A stretch of DNA of 64,000 nt from JAGQUL01 sp038212015 (GTDB lineage Bacteria > Actinomycetota > Thermoleophilia > Gaiellales > SKUG01): assembly GCA_038212015.1 (NCBI GenBank), contig JBBQUY010000002.1:34670-98669 (forward strand), in the 5' to 3' direction. The notes under the pieces were generated by a model. The model did no database searches. It saw nothing but the letters and a program-made list of their open reading frames with translations, and had not been told where the DNA came from. The position numbers and the translations under genes are program-made. Positions 7,172 through 15,565 of this stretch are shown piece by piece. Position 1 is the first letter of the stretch; each line of letters opens with the position of its first letter.

Positions 7172-8305
7172 ATGTGCGACGTGCCGGGAACGGTGACGAC
7201 GATGCCGACGATGCTGAATGCGGGTGTGCCCGTGGCTGCGAGCGCGCCTGCAGTCGATCCGTTCGCCATCGACACGCCCGACAACCTGTTCGCGCCGTCG
7301 GAGTGGACGCTCCCCACCGAGCCGACGCCCGTGGTGCCACGATTTCCGATGTTCGCGCAGGACCCGCGAGCGGCCGAGGTGGTGCACGCCGGTGGTGAGT
7401 TCGTGCCGCGCGCGCCGATGACGTCGACCGAGCCGATGACGCCGAGCGCTCCACCTGCACTGGATGCGCCGTCGACGCCGGGCATCAACGAGGTCGGGCC
7501 GGAGGTCGGCACGCAGGACGGGCTCATTCCAGCGCCGGGGTCGAACGGCATCCAGGTCGGCGGACTGAACTTCAATCTGTACGGGGGGCTCATTGCGGCT
7601 GGCGGTCTCGCCGGTGGCGCGGTGGCACTGCATTCGATGAAGGCGGCTGGCGTGAACACCGCCGGCATCGGCAAGGTGCTCGGACCGGCGGTCGTGGCGG
7701 GCCTGGTCGGCGCGCGGCTGTACCACGTCGCGACGCAGTGGGACTACTACAAGGACCACAAGTCCGAGATCCCCAAGATGTGGGAAGGCGGGATGGCGAT
7801 CTACGGCGGGCTCATGGCGGGCACCGCCGTCGGCGCGGTCCTCGCGCGGCGCGCCGGTCTGCCGATCGCCCCGCTGCTGGACGCTGCTGCGATCGGCCTC
7901 CCGCTCGCGCAGGCCGTCGGTCGCTGGGGCAACTACGCCAACCAGGAACTCTTTGGCAAGCCGACCGACAAGCCGTGGGGCCTGCAGGTCGATCCGGAGC
8001 ATCGCCCCGCGGAATACAAGGACCGCAACAGCTTCCACCCGACGTTCCTGTACGAGTCGCTGTGGAACGCAGGACTTGCCGTCGGCACCTTCGCGCTCAG
8101 CAAGACATGGAAGGGCCGCCCGCCCGGCATGCTCTTCGCAACGTATCTCGGCGGGTACGCCGTCGGCCGCTTCATCGTCGAGGGCATCCGCACGGATCCG
8201 TCGAAGGAAGCCGGCGGACTGCGCACGAACCAGTGGACGTCGCTCGGCATGCTCGGCGCAGCCGGTGCTGGCGCGCTGCTGCTCGCGCGCCACGCGCGCG
8301 GCTGA
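7172..8305 (+). CDS. lgt: prolipoprotein diacylglyceryl transferase with long N-terminal extension
   Basis: 377 residues against the usual 250-300. From about residue 125 it follows the Lgt family: a first span at NFNLYGGLIAAGG, then VGARLYHVATQWDYY, MWEGGMAIYGGLMAG, the signature GRWGNYANQELFGKPTD, HPTFLYESLWN and GYAVGRFIVEGIRTDP. Lgt transfers diacylglyceryl from phosphatidylglycerol to the lipobox cysteine of lipoproteins in the inner membrane. The first 125 residues are hydrophilic, proline-rich and without a signal peptide. No good internal start exists near the first span, so the extension seems real, although the ribosome site (GGGGG directly before ATG) is poor. Confidence 0.88.
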   Translation: MCDVPGTVTTMPTMLNAGVPVAASAPAVDPFAIDTPDNLFAPSEWTLPTEPTPVVPRFPMFAQDPRAAEVVHAGGEFVPRAPMTSTEPMTPSAPPALDAPSTPGINEVGPEVGTQDGLIPAPGSNGIQVGGLNFNLYGGLIAAGGLAGGAVALHSMKAAGVNTAGIGKVLGPAVVAGLVGARLYHVATQWDYYKDHKSEIPKMWEGGMAIYGGLMAGTAVGAVLARRAGLPIAPLLDAAAIGLPLAQAVGRWGNYANQELFGKPTDKPWGLQVDPEHRPAEYKDRNSFHPTFLYESLWNAGLAVGTFALSKTWKGRPPGMLFATYLGGYAVGRFIVEGIRTDPSKEAGGLRTNQWTSLGMLGAAGAGALLLARHARG

Positions 8306-8308
8306 CGG

Positions 8309-9742
8309 TCAGGCCCGCGCAACCGACACGCACGGGAGCAGGCCGCCGCCGGCTGACACGTTGATGACCGGCTCGGTGGAGATGCGGGTGATCATGCCGG
8401 CGTAACGCCCGCCGATCGCGAACGGGTTGATGTTGAAGTGGCGCTCGCGCACGACGAGGCGACCGTCCTCGATCGCCGGGAAGCGACCGGTCGGAACCTC
8501 GAGGTACTGCTGCACGATCCAGTCGCCGGTGCCGGCGTGCGCGAACACGATCGCGTCCCACTGGTGCTGCGGCGTGTTCAGGCCCAGGTGCACGTTGTGG
8601 CCGCCGTAGTCGGACGCCGGCTTGAGCACGAGTCGTTCCCGATGGGCGCTCACGAACGACGGCAGGTCGCCGGCGGCGCCGTCCGGCAGTGACGAGCCGC
8701 CGGTGGCGAGGATGCGCGTCCACGGGATGCACTCGCGCACGACGCGGCGCTCCTCGTCGTCGGCGAGCAGGTGCGCGAACTCCGGCGCGCCCACGAGCGC
8801 GAGCAGCTTCTTGTTGTTCGCCACGCGCGCGGGGAACGGATTGAGCATCGCCACCGCGCCCTCGCGTACCGCGGCGATGAGCGCCGATGCGCCTGGGCTC
8901 GCGTGGGGGTCGAGGATGTCCTCCACCAACGCACGGCGATACACGACGTCGATCGGGCGATCGTGTGCGGAGAGGCGACCATCGATGCGCGCGAGATCAT
9001 CCAGGCTCGCCCAGCTTGCCTCGAACCCGGCCGCTTCGAGCGCGTCGCAGATGATCCTGAACTCGGGAACGCTCGGACTGTTGGCGGTGTCGACGAGCAC
9101 CGCGCGCGGTCGCTCACACTCGGCGGGGATGCCGAGCGCGCGACCCGGGCCCTCGGGTCCGGTCGTCCACTCGCGCCAGCGCGCTTCCACGTCGCGTACC
9201 GTGTCGACGAGGTGGCCGGTGATGCGCTCGTACGTCACCGTCATGCCGCTCTCGGGATCATGCAGCGAGTCGAAGTGCTCGTACAGGCCGTCGAACATGA
9301 CGTCGGTGTAGCCGATCCCGGCCGGGCTCTCGGCGTTGAATTCCAAAAACAGCACCTCCCCGTCCGGCATCAGGAACGCATCCAGGCGACACAGCTGCAG
9401 CGGATCGTCGAGCGTCGGCTCGATGCGGATCAGGTCGGCTTCAGCCGGCGGCAGGTCAAGCGCACGGCGCAGCACAAGATCGGTCCGGTACGCGCTGCAG
9501 AAGCGATCGAGCACGCGCGTGAGGACCTCGACGACGTGGCGCACGCGCGCCATCGTGGGCGCGTCGAGACAATGCGGTGCCATCACGAACGGGATCGGGT
9601 GCCCCGCGAACACGACATCGTGGTCGACCATCCACGCGAGTATGCGATCGGCGAACTCCCCGAGCCCGGCACCGCTGAGATCTTCGAGTTTGCCGAAGTG
9701 CCGCTTCGCGAACGCGTCGAGCAGTTCGTCGTCGGACGTCAC
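8309..9742 (-). CDS. ATP-grasp family protein downstream of guaA
   Basis: 477 residues. The GTG at 9742 overlaps the guaA stop (GTGA), which fixes the start and implies coupling; another GTG lies six bases upstream. Visible ATP-grasp-like elements are FLEFNAESPAGIGYTD in the middle, NPFPARVANNKKLLALV, and LKPASDYGGHNVHLG near residue 380. A late segment RERHFNINPFAIGG resembles the metal-binding strand. The layout is reminiscent of glutathionylspermidine-synthase-like or circularly permuted ATP-grasp ligases, which join a carboxylate to an amine. The substrate is unknown. Coupling to guaA may be transcriptional convenience only. Confidence 0.7.
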   Translation of the reverse strand: MTSDDELLDAFAKRHFGKLEDLSGAGLGEFADRILAWMVDHDVVFAGHPIPFVMAPHCLDAPTMARVRHVVEVLTRVLDRFCSAYRTDLVLRRALDLPPAEADLIRIEPTLDDPLQLCRLDAFLMPDGEVLFLEFNAESPAGIGYTDVMFDGLYEHFDSLHDPESGMTVTYERITGHLVDTVRDVEARWREWTTGPEGPGRALGIPAECERPRAVLVDTANSPSVPEFRIICDALEAAGFEASWASLDDLARIDGRLSAHDRPIDVVYRRALVEDILDPHASPGASALIAAVREGAVAMLNPFPARVANNKKLLALVGAPEFAHLLADDEERRVVRECIPWTRILATGGSSLPDGAAGDLPSFVSAHRERLVLKPASDYGGHNVHLGLNTPQHQWDAIVFAHAGTGDWIVQQYLEVPTGRFPAIEDGRLVVRERHFNINPFAIGGRYAGMITRISTEPVINVSAGGGLLPCVSVARA

Positions 9743-11352
9743 TCCCACTCGATCGTCCCGGGCGGCTTGGACGTGACATCGACCAGCACGCGATTGACGC
9801 CCGTGACCTCCCCGACGATCCGCGTGGAGATCTTCGCGAGCACCTCGTCCGGGATGCGCGCCCAGTCGGCGGTCATCGCATCGTCGCTCGTGACGGCACG
9901 GATCACGATCGGGTGCGCATACGTTCGGGCATCGCCCTGCACGCCCACCGATCGCACGTCGGCGAGCAGCACCGTGAAGTACTGCCAGATCGCCTGGTCG
10001 AGGCCGGCGGCGGCGATCTCCGCGCGCAGGATCGAGTCGGCCGCGCGGACGATGCCGACGCGCTCGCGATCGACCGCACCGATGATGCGGATCCCGAGGC
10101 CCGGGCCGGGGAACGGCTGGCGCCAGACCATCGCATGCGGAAGTCCGAGCGCCTCGCCGACGCGGCGGGCCTCGTCCTTGAACAGCAGTCGCAGCGGCTC
10201 GACGAGCTCCAGTTCCATGTCGTCGGGCAGGCCACCCACGTTGTGATGGCTCTTGATGTTGGACGCCACGCCGGCCTCGCCGCCGCTTTCGATGACGTCC
10301 GAGTACAGCGTGCCCTGCACCAGGTACTGCACGGGCTCGCCACCGTCGGTCGCGATGCGTGCGGCTTCCGCCTCGAACGTGCGGATGAACGTCTCGCCGA
10401 TGATGCTGCGCTTCTCCTCGGGATCGTCGACACCCGCGAGCAGGCCCAGGAAGCGATCGGCGGCATCGACGTGCACGAGCGGGAGGTGGAAACGGTTCTC
10501 CATCGTGGCGACGACCTGTTCGGCCTCGCCTTCGCGCAGCAGGCCGTGGTCGACGAACACGCACGTCAGCCGGTCGCCGACCGCACGGTGCACGAGCATC
10601 GCCGCGACCGACGAATCCACGCCGCCCGACAGTGCGCACAGCACGCGGCCGGTGTCGCCGACCTGTGCGCGGATGCGCTCGACGGCTTCCTCGATCACGT
10701 GCTCGGGATCCCAGCCGTCGGGCGCGTCGGCGATCTCGCGCACGAAGCGCTCGAGCACCGCCTGCCCGCTCGGCGTGTGCACGACTTCGGGATGGAACTG
10801 CAGGCCGTACAGCTTGCGTTCGCGGTCTTCGAACGCCGCGATCGGCGTCTGGTCGGTGGTCGCGGTGACGACCGCGCCCGGAGGAGCGACCGTGACGGCA
10901 TCACGGTGGCTCATCCAGACGGTCTCGACGTCGTCGAGCCCGTTGAGGAGCTCGCCGCCGTCGCCGCCACGTGCGAGCTGCGTGCCGCCGTATTCGGCGT
11001 TGCCGGTCTTCGCGACCTCGCCTCCCAGGTCGCGCGCCATCAGCTGCATGCCGTAGCAGATGCCGAGCGTGGGAACGCCGAGCTCGAACAGTGCGGGGTC
11101 GACGGTCGGCGCGCCGGGCTCGTACACGCTCGCGGGTCCGCCCGAGAGGATGATCGCGCTCGGCTTGAGCGCGCGCAGCTCGTCGGCGGTGATGGTGCCG
11201 CGGACGACCTCCGAGAACGTGCCCATGTCGCGGACGCGGCGTGCGATGAGCCGCGCGTACTGCCCGCCCAGGTCGAGCACCACCACTGGATGGTCGCGCA
11301 GTCCCGCGGCGGTGGTCTCCGGCATGTCAGGCACCGTGGTCGTCCCCTGCAT
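9739..11352 (-). CDS. guaA: GMP synthase (glutamine-hydrolysing)
   Basis: 537 residues. The N-terminal class I amidotransferase shows LGICYGMQLM with the catalytic Cys and QFHPEV with the His and Glu of the triad. The ATP pyrophosphatase domain shows the P-loop ALSGGVDSSVAAML, and the C-terminal dimerisation domain ends KPPGTIEWE, the canonical GuaA terminus. It aminates XMP to GMP with glutamine and ATP in the cytoplasm. It starts four bases after the guaB3 stop and overlaps the ATP-grasp gene, so the three form one leftward operon. An internal ATG (MPETTAAG) is a possible alternative start. Confidence 0.97.
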   Translation of the reverse strand: MQGTTTVPDMPETTAAGLRDHPVVVLDLGGQYARLIARRVRDMGTFSEVVRGTITADELRALKPSAIILSGGPASVYEPGAPTVDPALFELGVPTLGICYGMQLMARDLGGEVAKTGNAEYGGTQLARGGDGGELLNGLDDVETVWMSHRDAVTVAPPGAVVTATTDQTPIAAFEDRERKLYGLQFHPEVVHTPSGQAVLERFVREIADAPDGWDPEHVIEEAVERIRAQVGDTGRVLCALSGGVDSSVAAMLVHRAVGDRLTCVFVDHGLLREGEAEQVVATMENRFHLPLVHVDAADRFLGLLAGVDDPEEKRSIIGETFIRTFEAEAARIATDGGEPVQYLVQGTLYSDVIESGGEAGVASNIKSHHNVGGLPDDMELELVEPLRLLFKDEARRVGEALGLPHAMVWRQPFPGPGLGIRIIGAVDRERVGIVRAADSILRAEIAAAGLDQAIWQYFTVLLADVRSVGVQGDARTYAHPIVIRAVTSDDAMTADWARIPDEVLAKISTRIVGEVTGVNRVLVDVTSKPPGTIEWE

Positions 11353-11355
11353 TCG

Positions 11356-12513
11356 CTACCCCATTCCTACGCGCTGTGCGCGCTGGTGATGCTTGCCTTC
11401 GGTCTGGATGGCCGGGGCGAGCACGATCTCCGCCTTCTGGAACTCGCTGATCGTCTGGTAGCCGCACGTCGCCATCGAGGTGCGCAGCGCACCCATCAGG
11501 TTGAGCGTCCCGTCGTTCTCGTGCGCGGGGCCGATCACGATTTCCTCGAGCGTGCCCGCCTGCTCGACCTGCACCCGGGCACCCCGTGGCAGCGACGGGT
11601 GGAACGTCGCCATGCCCCAGTGGAAGCCCTTGCCGGGCGCCTCGTGCGCGCGTGCGAGTGGTGAACCGATCATCACGGCGTCGGCACCGCACGCGATTGC
11701 CTTGGAGATGTCGCCACCGGTTCGCATGCCGCCGTCGGCGATCACCGCGACGCGTTCGCCGGTCTCGAGCAGGTGCTGCGCACGTGCGCCGGCGACGTCG
11801 GAGATCGCGGTCGCCTGCGGCACGCCCACGCCGAGCACGCCGCGCGTGGTGCACGCAGCTCCCGGGCCCACGCCGACGAGCACCGCGGCCGCTCCAGTTC
11901 GCATGAGGTGCAGCGCCGACTGGTACGACGCGCAGCCGCCGACGATGACGGGCACGTCGATCTGCGGAATGAACGACTTGAGGTCGAGCGTGGTGCCATG
12001 CGTGGAGACGTGCTCGGCGCTGACGACGGTGCCCTGGATGACGAGCACGTCGAGTCCCGCGGCGAGCACCGCGTCCGCATACTTCTCGACGCGCTGCGGG
12101 GTGAGCGACGCGGCCGTGACGATGCCGGCGTCCTTCATCTCCCTGATGCGCGCGACCATCAGGTCGGCATCGATCGGAGCTGCGTACAGCTCCTGCATCC
12201 GAGCGGTGGCCTCGCCGGTGGGCAGGCCCGCGATCTCCGCGCAGCGGTCCTCGGCGTCCTCGTAGCGACTGAACAGCCCCTCGAGGTTGAGCACCGCGAG
12301 GCCGCCCAGCTTGCCGAGCGCGATGGCAGTTCGCGGCGACACGACGCCGTCCATTGCACTCGCGAGCAGCGGCAGGTCGAGCTGGATCTCACCGAGGCGC
12401 CACGTGAGGTCGACGTCCTCGGGATCGCGGGTTCGACGCCCGGGCACGATCGCCACGTCGTCGAACCCATAGGCCTGTCGTGCCTTCTTGCCTCGACCGA
12501 TCTCGACGTCCAC
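11356..12513 (-). CDS. guaB3: GuaB3 family IMP dehydrogenase-related protein
   Basis: 385 residues from the GTG at 12513, preceded by GGAGG; this gives the family's usual start VDVEIGRGKKARQAYGFDD. The IMPDH-like barrel carries the catalytic-cysteine loop GPGAACTTRGVLGVG, the phosphate-binding region DGGMRTGGDISKAIACGADAVMIG and the GuaB3 hallmark FHWGMATFHPSLPRG. No CBS domains are present. GuaB3 proteins are common in actinobacteria beside guaA. A cyanobacterial homologue has been reported to act as a GMP reductase, so IMP dehydrogenase activity should not be assumed. It is the first gene of the guaB3-guaA-ATP-grasp operon. Confidence 0.92.
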   Translation of the reverse strand: MDVEIGRGKKARQAYGFDDVAIVPGRRTRDPEDVDLTWRLGEIQLDLPLLASAMDGVVSPRTAIALGKLGGLAVLNLEGLFSRYEDAEDRCAEIAGLPTGEATARMQELYAAPIDADLMVARIREMKDAGIVTAASLTPQRVEKYADAVLAAGLDVLVIQGTVVSAEHVSTHGTTLDLKSFIPQIDVPVIVGGCASYQSALHLMRTGAAAVLVGVGPGAACTTRGVLGVGVPQATAISDVAGARAQHLLETGERVAVIADGGMRTGGDISKAIACGADAVMIGSPLARAHEAPGKGFHWGMATFHPSLPRGARVQVEQAGTLEEIVIGPAHENDGTLNLMGALRTSMATCGYQTISEFQKAEIVLAPAIQTEGKHHQRAQRVGMG

Positions 12514-12683
12514 GCATGCCTCCGGTGCTGCTTGGGACGATCGCACCTGCGGTCCTGCGGAGGGAATCCGGCTGCCGAAAGGGATCGCGTGGCCGCTCGT
12601 CCTTTCACCGGGACACTATCGCGCGGGGACGACGGCATGTGTGCCAGCTCCGGTGAGGGGTCGATCCGGCGGGGCGCATCGGC

Positions 12684-12689
12684 TATCGT
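12684..12689 (+). promoter_or_regulatory. -10 hexamer before the 12697 gene
   Basis: TATCGT, seven bases before the ATG. Confidence 0.55.
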
Positions 12690-12696
12690 GTGCTCG

Positions 12697-13035
12697 ATGA
12701 GTCCGCTGGTCACCACGATCGACGAAGGCCCGAACCCGACCGGGGCGACGCGTGCCGCCGGCCCGACCATCATCATCATCTTCAACGAGAAGAGCGGTCC
12801 GGCGCAGGTCGCGGAGATCATCTCCAACAAGCACTCGTTCATCGAGACGGAGATGTGGGAGACCGTCGACGAGCAGGATCGCCCGGCGTTTCTGCTCACG
12901 GTGGTCTGCGAGACCGCTACTGCCGAGCAGCTGCTCGACCTGGTCGGGTCGCGCCTGCCTGACTACATCCAGGCGCGCCGCTTCCCGCCGTCGCGCATGG
13001 AACTCGTGCGCCGCACCGGCACGCGCATCTCCTGA
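12697..13035 (+). CDS. small hypothetical protein
   Basis: 112 residues, start MSPLVTTIDEGPNPTG. The first 22 residues are polar, then a beta-rich domain opens with PTIIIIFNEKSGPAQVAEII. It has no membrane span, cysteine cluster or known motif. The start is supported by the -10 hexamer seven bases upstream; no ribosome site is visible. It is divergent from guaB3 and faces a palindrome-bearing convergent junction. Function unknown. Confidence 0.75.
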   Translation: MSPLVTTIDEGPNPTGATRAAGPTIIIIFNEKSGPAQVAEIISNKHSFIETEMWETVDEQDRPAFLLTVVCETATAEQLLDLVGSRLPDYIQARRFPPSRMELVRRTGTRIS

Positions 13036-13083
13036 CGCGGTACCCACGCGTCGTGCTGTTCACGGGGATCGCCACGCGAGCCG

Positions 13084-13135
13084 ACCGTGAGTGCAGCGAG
13101 GCCGTCATGGATGCACGTCTGGCTGCAGTCACGGT
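13084..13135. terminator. inverted repeat between convergent genes
   Basis: ACCGTGAGTGCAGC pairs with GCTGCAGTCACGGT with one mismatch around a 24-base loop. It lies between two convergent stop codons and has no T-run. A weaker palindrome precedes it at about 13040-13078. It could end transcription from both sides. Confidence 0.45.
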
Positions 13136-13156
13136 GCGCGACGGGCGAGGCGCGGC

Positions 13157-14026
13157 TCAGCGTTCCGCGAGCAGCTGCGCGACCACGTCGATCGCGAAGG
13201 CGACGGCCACCGGGCCGAGCAGCGTGAGCAGCAGCAGCTGCAGGCGTGTCATCCCGACCTCGTCGAGCAGCGCGTCGATGCGATCGGCGATCGAGCCGGC
13301 TCGGCGACGGATCCGTGTGAGGAGCCCTGACGGCACGGGCACCCACGACGACGGCAGTCCTGACTGCGGATCGTCGAGCGAGCCGGTGCCACCCTCGCCG
13401 CCCTGGCCCTCGTCGGTGCCGGCACCGGTGCCGTCGAGCGGGTCGACGATCGCACCGGTGGCGGGGTCGAGCGACAGGATCGGACCGATCGGCGGTGGCG
13501 GCGGCTGGCGCAGCAACAGCAGTGACGGATCGACGCGTGGTGCGTCGGGCGCGTCCGACTCGCCCGCACGCGACCCGGCAGCCGACTGATCGGCAGCGTC
13601 CGGTCGCAACGCGGCGAGGCGGCTGCTGATCGAGGCGAGCATCGTCGACAGCTGGCTCGACAGCAGCTGAAGCAGGGAATCGCCGCGCGCGGGAGGCGTG
13701 GCATCTCCAAGCATGCCCGCCAGCGCGGCAAGCGCGGGATCGGGCAGCACGGCAGGGCGAGTGGCCGCTCCCACCGCTCCACCGCCGGCCACGGGCGCTC
13801 GGCCACAGTCATGCGCGACCGCTCCAGGAACCGGCTTGGCGAACGAATCACGACCGGCCTGCGGCGCGGCGCCTGGACGACTCTGACTGCCCGACTGACG
13901 CGTCGCTCCGTCGCCCGCGCGTGGAACGAGCGGGGGAACGTGGCTTGCGGAGGTCGCCGCGGCCAGACGTGCGGCTGCCGCCAACGACGTGGCGCAGCTG
14001 ACACCGTTCGAACCATGCATCCCCAT
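13157..14026 (-). CDS. tail-anchored, proline-rich hypothetical protein
   Basis: 289 residues from the ATG at 14026, which has GGGGAGGGG five bases upstream; the longer open frame to 14110 lacks a ribosome site. The N-terminal two thirds are alanine/proline/glycine-rich and probably disordered, with a polyproline run PPPPPIGPI near residue 200. A single hydrophobic segment sits at the extreme C-terminus (LQLLLLTLLGPVAVAFAIDV), so the bulk is likely cytoplasmic and anchored by its tail. No family recognised. Confidence 0.65.
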   Translation of the reverse strand: MGMHGSNGVSCATSLAAAARLAAATSASHVPPLVPRAGDGATRQSGSQSRPGAAPQAGRDSFAKPVPGAVAHDCGRAPVAGGGAVGAATRPAVLPDPALAALAGMLGDATPPARGDSLLQLLSSQLSTMLASISSRLAALRPDAADQSAAGSRAGESDAPDAPRVDPSLLLLRQPPPPPIGPILSLDPATGAIVDPLDGTGAGTDEGQGGEGGTGSLDDPQSGLPSSWVPVPSGLLTRIRRRAGSIADRIDALLDEVGMTRLQLLLLTLLGPVAVAFAIDVVAQLLAER

Positions 14027-14136
14027 GCGGCCCCTCCCCGTACGCGCATGGCCCTCCGCCGCGCGCGCGTCCTTCAGGACCAGTGGATCCCGAGTCGGGC
14101 GACTCGGCAAGGGGGAACCGTCCGGGGAGTGGGCCG

Positions 14137-14430
14137 TCAGGTGGCCGTCGGCGCTGCAGGGGGCAGGTCGCCGCGCTCGCGGGCGATGGGGATGTGCAGG
14201 TAGAAGATCGCGTCGGCGAGCTCCGCGGCTGCCTCGTCTGCGAGCTGTTCGGTCGACTTCCAGTAGGTGGAGTCGCCGTACTCGTGGACCCCGACCGTGT
14301 CGAACGCGCGCTCGAACCCGAGTTCGACGAGTTCGGCGATGCGGCCACGCAGCACCTCGACGAGCCGCTGGGCGGCCTCGTCGGCGTGGAGTCGGTACAG
14401 CTCACGCTGCTGGTCGAGCGAAATGCGCAT
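14137..14430 (-). CDS. small helical hypothetical protein
   Basis: 97 residues, MRISLDQQRELYRLHADEAA and onwards: charged, helical and soluble, with the distinctive patch HEYGDSTYWKSTEQLAD in the middle. The start is the first ATG of the plausible coding segment; a TACGGT hexamer lies ten bases upstream. It lies 110 bases upstream of the tail-anchored protein on the same strand. Function unknown. Confidence 0.65.
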   Translation of the reverse strand: MRISLDQQRELYRLHADEAAQRLVEVLRGRIAELVELGFERAFDTVGVHEYGDSTYWKSTEQLADEAAAELADAIFYLHIPIARERGDLPPAAPTAT

Positions 14431-14614
14431 TGCGGCGACGACCGTACCAGCGGCGTCGGAAACCCCCATGTCCGCGGCGCGGAGCAGGCCGCGTGCTGGC
14501 CGTCCGTTCCGAGATCGTCGCCTTTTCGGCGTACGTGCGTGGAATCGGGGGCTTCTCGATCCGGCCGAGCAGTGGTACAACCGAGTCAGGACACCCACCA
14601 CCGGGGGAACACCA

Positions 14615-15253
14615 ATGCGCGTTCGACGCTCGACATTCCTGATTGCCACGCTGGTTGCCGCGACGATGTCGCTGGCATACGCAGGCGCCGCGCTGGCCGA
14701 TGCCGGCAGCGGCGACACGAGCACCGCGGGCTCCGAAACGACCACCGACACGAAGACTCCGGTCGACACGAGCACGAAGCCGCCCGCGGACACGAGCACC
14801 AAGGTGCCGGTCGACACGAGCACGAAGCCGCCCGTCACCACCTCGGCTCCCGTGACCGAAACTCCCGCACCCGTGACAGAGGCGCCCACGACGCCCGTCG
14901 TGACGTGTTCCGACACGTCGACGTGCACCCCGGACACGCCCCAGCAGCCCGAACTGCCGGTGGAGCCGACCTGTGCGGACCGGCCCGACGCGGCTGACTG
15001 CATTCCGAACACGCCGGCTGAGCGAACGCCGCAGGCGCCCGGTGGTGGCGATGCGCAGCTGCCGTTCACCGGTCCCGGCGATGTCGTGCTGGCGATCGTC
15101 CTGGCACTGCTTGCCGGATCCGGCGGCATCCTGTTCATGTTCGGTGCCGCGGGCCGCGAGCAGCTCGATACGCTCAACCGCCGCAGCATGGACTCGCCTT
15201 CCGGGTTCCACCTCGCGTATCGTGAGCTGCGCAAGGATCAGCTGGATCGCTGA
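14615..15253 (+). CDS. secreted Thr/Pro-rich protein with LPFTG motif
   Basis: 212 residues. A signal peptide (MRVRRSTFLIATLVAATMS, cleavage after about residue 29, ALADA) is followed by a low-complexity region with a three-fold repeat of DTSTKPP units encoded by 24-base direct repeats (about 14762-14835). A Cys-containing patch (CSDTSTC, CADRPDAADC) follows, then LPFTG and a membrane segment. LPxTG motifs are sortase substrates, but here about 30 hydrophilic residues (ending AYRELRKDQLDR) follow the span instead of a short basic tail, so sorting may differ or the motif may be incidental. GGGGGAACACC precedes the ATG. Confidence 0.8.
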   Translation: MRVRRSTFLIATLVAATMSLAYAGAALADAGSGDTSTAGSETTTDTKTPVDTSTKPPADTSTKVPVDTSTKPPVTTSAPVTETPAPVTEAPTTPVVTCSDTSTCTPDTPQQPELPVEPTCADRPDAADCIPNTPAERTPQAPGGGDAQLPFTGPGDVVLAIVLALLAGSGGILFMFGAAGREQLDTLNRRSMDSPSGFHLAYRELRKDQLDR

Positions 15254-15294
15254 GCCATCCGGCTCGCGGTCGCCACGGCGGGAGCGAGCACGCG

Positions 15295-15546
15295 ATGACG
15301 GCAGCGGGACATGGTGAAGACGGCTCCGTGCCACCTCCGCCGGTGCGTTCGACGCGGCCTGAGCCGGACCTTCCGCGTGAGCTGGTGGCCGCGCTGACGG
15401 CCGCGCCCGACGCCCGTGAGCGCTTCGACCAGCTCGCACCGTCGCATCGTCGTGAATACGTACGATGGGTCGCAGAGGCGCGCCGAGAAGACACACGCGA
15501 GCGTCGCGCTGCACAGACGGTGATGCGGCTGCTCGAGCAGCGCTGA
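15295..15546 (+). CDS. YdeI/OmpD-associated family protein
   Basis: 83 residues. The C-terminal 50 residues match the YdeI/OmpD-associated family: LPRELVAALTAAPDARERFD, then LAPSHRREYVRWVAEARREDT, with the RREYVRW core. In larger family members this module sits at the C-terminus; here it stands alone behind a 25-residue polar leader. A soluble cytoplasmic protein is expected; role unknown. It lies 20 bases upstream of the metallopeptidase gene. Confidence 0.75.
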   Translation: MTAAGHGEDGSVPPPPVRSTRPEPDLPRELVAALTAAPDARERFDQLAPSHRREYVRWVAEARREDTRERRAAQTVMRLLEQR

Positions 15547-15551
15547 TCAAG

Positions 15552-15557
15552 TAGGAT
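15552..15557 (+). promoter_or_regulatory. -10 hexamer of the YgjP-like gene
   Basis: TAGGAT, eight bases before the ATG. Confidence 0.55.
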
Positions 15558-15565
15558 TCGGGGTC

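Noticed and set aside
5797..7398. 533-residue plus-strand frame over the DUF455 gene
   Set aside because: Antisense of the DUF455 protein; composition is shadow-like and no start signal is present.
9743..10639. N-terminal extension of the ATP-grasp frame
   Set aside because: It lies antisense-like over guaA; the GTG overlapping the guaA stop is a normal operon junction.
12420..12445. GGTTCGA-type T-loop suggesting a tRNA
   Set aside because: It lies inside guaB3 coding sequence and no cloverleaf forms around it. No tRNA was found anywhere in the window.
14762..14835. CRISPR-like short direct repeats
   Set aside because: These are in-frame tandem 24-base repeats encoding DTSTKPP units of a secreted protein, without spacers.
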